Below, in pieces: positions 10,867 to 12,289 of a stretch of DNA of 12,289 bases. Within the stretch, counting starts at the first letter, position 1, and every line of letters begins with the position of its first letter. Origin of the DNA: Bacilli bacterium. GTDB taxonomy: Bacteria > Bacillota_I > Bacilli_A > RF39 > UBA660. The DNA is taken from positions 1-12,289 of the forward strand of contig CAADST010000055.1 of the NCBI GenBank assembly GCA_900751815.1, read 5' to 3'. Position numbers and translations under genes: made by a program. The notes below the pieces were generated by a model. It ran no database searches, was not told the DNA's origin, and worked only from the letters and a program-made list of their open reading frames with translations.

Positions 10867-11811
10867 ATGAAAAATGAAATTATTTTATTTGAAAATCAAG
10901 ATGTAAAATTAGAGGTAAATATTAAAGACGAAACAGTATGGCTATCTTTAGACCAATTAGCGGATTTATTTGATAGAGATAAATCTGTTATATCTAGGCA
11001 TATTAAGAATGCCTTAAACGAAGAGCTAAAAAGAGAGGCAGTTGTTGCAAAATTTGCAACAACTGCCAAAGATGGTAAAACTTATCAAGTTGATTACTAC
11101 AATCTAGATATGATTATAAGTGTTGGATATAGAGTTAAATCTCAAAATGGTATAGTATTTAGAAAATGGGCAAATAAAATATTAAAAGACTATTTATTAA
11201 AGGGCTATGCCGTTAATCAAAAAAGATTAGAATATTTAGAGAAAACAGTTAAGTTAATTGATATTGCTAGTAGAATTGATGCACCAATTACTGGAGATGA
11301 AGCTACTGGTATAATAAAAGTAATCAATAATTATTCTAATGCTTTAAATTTACTTGATGATTATGATCATAGAAGTGTAGAAAAGCCTAAGGGTACTACA
11401 AATAATAAAATAATAACTTACGAAGAATGCATGAATATAATAAGTAAACTTAAATTTAATAGTGATAGTGATTTATTTGCCTTAGAAAGAAACGAAGGCT
11501 TAAAAGCAATACTTGGAGCCATATATCAATCTTTTGATGGCAAAGATGTTTATCCTTCAATTGAAGAAAAAGCCGCAAATTTCTTATATATGATAGTAAA
11601 AAACCATGTATTTATTGATGGAAACAAAAGAATAGCTGCTACCCTATTTATTTACTTTTTAAACTATTATAATATATTATATAAAGATGAAGTTAAAGTA
11701 ATAGATAATAATACTTTAGTATCACTTACCCTATTAATTGCAGAATCTAATCCTTTAGAAAAAGAAATACTTACAGATTTAGTAATGAACTTTTTAGTTA
11801 AAACAACCTAA
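10867..11811 (+). CDS. RhuM-family protein fused to a Fic/Doc domain
   Basis: The 314 residues hold two modules. The N-terminal RhuM (virulence protein, Bro-N/KilA-like) part (about 1-125) has VWLSLDQLADLFDRDKSVISRHI, a helix-turn-helix-like segment, then YYNLDMIISVGYRVKSQNG and FRKWANKILKDYLLKGYAVNQKRL. The C-terminal Fic domain (about 180-314) has the motif HVFIDGNKRIAA (247-258), matching HxFx(D/E)GNKR with His247, Asp251, Asn253 and Arg255; Fic proteins transfer AMP or other nucleotide moieties, and Doc phosphorylates EF-Tu. The combination suggests a DNA-binding toxin or self-regulated conflict protein; target unknown. The start is secure: AAGGAGGT lies 8 bases upstream of the ATG. Codons 57-67 form a 15-bp perfect palindrome. 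No partner antitoxin is visible, though Fic-type proteins can carry an inhibitory helix themselves. Confidence 0.88.
   Translation: MKNEIILFENQDVKLEVNIKDETVWLSLDQLADLFDRDKSVISRHIKNALNEELKREAVVAKFATTAKDGKTYQVDYYNLDMIISVGYRVKSQNGIVFRKWANKILKDYLLKGYAVNQKRLEYLEKTVKLIDIASRIDAPITGDEATGIIKVINNYSNALNLLDDYDHRSVEKPKGTTNNKIITYEECMNIISKLKFNSDSDLFALERNEGLKAILGAIYQSFDGKDVYPSIEEKAANFLYMIVKNHVFIDGNKRIAATLFIYFLNYYNILYKDEVKVIDNNTLVSLTLLIAESNPLEKEILTDLVMNFLVKTT
11037..11067. repeat. Perfect 15-bp palindrome inside the RhuM-Fic coding sequence
   Basis: GGCAGTTGTTGCAAA (11037-11051) and TTTGCAACAACTGCC (11053-11067) around one A. It encodes the stretch EAVVAKFATTA. The three remnants upstream carry different palindromes at the same alignment position. 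Confidence 0.9.
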
Positions 11812-11832
11812 TGGTTGTTTTAATTTGTTTTT
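11800..11832 (+). terminator. Intrinsic terminator of the RhuM-Fic gene
   Basis: AAAACAACC (11800-11808) pairs with GGTTGTTTT (11813-11821); the loop TAAT includes the stop codon. A T-rich tail follows to 11832. Confidence 0.85.
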
Positions 11833-11882
11833 GTAGTATATATGTATCAACACATAAATTTTCTAAATGTTAATTTTCCTAT

Positions 11883-11910
11883 TTGCAAACTCAAGAAAAT
11901 ATTGTATAAT
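11883..11910 (+). promoter_or_regulatory. Promoter of the DUF3800 gene
   Basis: TTGCAA (11883-11888), 16-base spacer, TATAAT (11905-11910), about 63 bases before the start codon. Confidence 0.5.
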
Positions 11911-11973
11911 GTTATTTAGAGAAAGAAACTTTTAAGGATAATGCGGGGAAAGGTTGATTTTGGAGATCAGCTT

Positions 11974-12289
11974 ATGAAAAAACTAAAAATTTATATTGAT
12001 GAAAGCGGAGAATTTGGCTTTAAAGATGGTTCGTCAGATTTATATGTTGTATCTATGGTTATGTATGATACAAGCAAAAGCATAACCAGTTTTCTTAATG
12101 CCTTTAATGAAAGGCTTAAAGAAATCGGTTATACTGGCATGATCCATATGGGAGATTTAGTTAGACATAAAGGTGATTATAAAAATTTTGATATTTCTAA
12201 AAGAAAAGATATCTTTAATGCAATATTTCACTTAACCAGAAAATTACCAATAAATATTCATTCAATTATTATTGATAAAAAATATACAA
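11974..12289 (+). CDS. DUF3800 domain protein, N-terminal part (runs off the right edge)
   Basis: The 105 visible residues begin MKKLKIYIDESGEFGF, where YIDESG with Asp9 and Glu10 is the hallmark of DUF3800, a family with an RNase H-like fold often found near phage-defence and mobile genes. Later IHMGDLVRHKGDY and LPINIHSIIIDKKY fit the same family. The biochemical role is not established. The start at 11974 is preceded by GGAGAT at 11961-11966 and puts YIDESG near the N-terminus as usual; an in-frame ATG at 11941 would add 11 residues and has AAGGA only 2 bases upstream. The family is usually 200-300 residues long, so more than half is missing. It follows the RhuM-Fic gene after a terminator and has its own promoter. 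Confidence 0.85.
   Translation, partial: MKKLKIYIDESGEFGFKDGSSDLYVVSMVMYDTSKSITSFLNAFNERLKEIGYTGMIHMGDLVRHKGDYKNFDISKRKDIFNAIFHLTRKLPINIHSIIIDKKYT

Overview
The window is strongly AT-rich, uses TGG for Trp and normal stop codons (so not a TGA=Trp mollicute), and has AGGAGG/AGGTGAT-type ribosome sites. That suggests a low-GC Firmicute, probably a gut-associated member of the Bacilli/Erysipelotrichia/RF39 type. This placement is inference from composition and gene content only. The housekeeping genes are the 5' part of pyruvate phosphate dikinase (left edge), ruvA, obgE and trmB. Accessory genes lie between and beside them.

Layout. 1-544: ppdK, partial, minus strand. 577-2107: type IV toxin-antitoxin/abortive-infection operon abiEi-abiEii, minus strand, with its own promoter, a candidate operator and a terminator. 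2138-3177: an insertion sequence with a DDE transposase and 16-bp perfect terminal inverted repeats. 3179-3626: a non-coding block that folds into a large multibranched structure with a gap-free four-way junction and one IS-end-derived hairpin. The IS and this block together split an intrinsic terminator. 3643-4484: an Rpn-type PD-(D/E)XK nuclease gene that is frame-shifted and carries an internal start with a strong ribosome site. 4608-5558: ruvA followed directly by a type IV pilin-like gene. 5559-5906: structured, GC-richer non-coding DNA. 5907-7538: a membrane-anchored surface protein whose C-terminal coding end is abruptly GC-rich, adenine-poor and followed by hairpins, as in the variable repeat of a diversity-generating retroelement (DGR). 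7617-8180: RelB/DinJ-type antitoxin plus a broken YafQ-type toxin. 8292-9569: obgE, divergent from trmB (9650-10288). 10322-10705: three truncated N-terminal copies of a RhuM-family gene, each with a different palindrome at the same coding position. 10867-11811: an intact RhuM-Fic fusion with a fourth palindrome. 11974-end: a DUF3800 gene, partial.

How it fits together. Core genes alternate with defence or conflict modules (AbiE, Rpn, RelB/YafQ, RhuM-Fic, DUF3800) and mobile DNA. The strongest leads are the DGR-like variable region, whose template and reverse transcriptase are not visible here; the multibranched block at 3179-3626; and the covarying palindromes of the RhuM cassettes.
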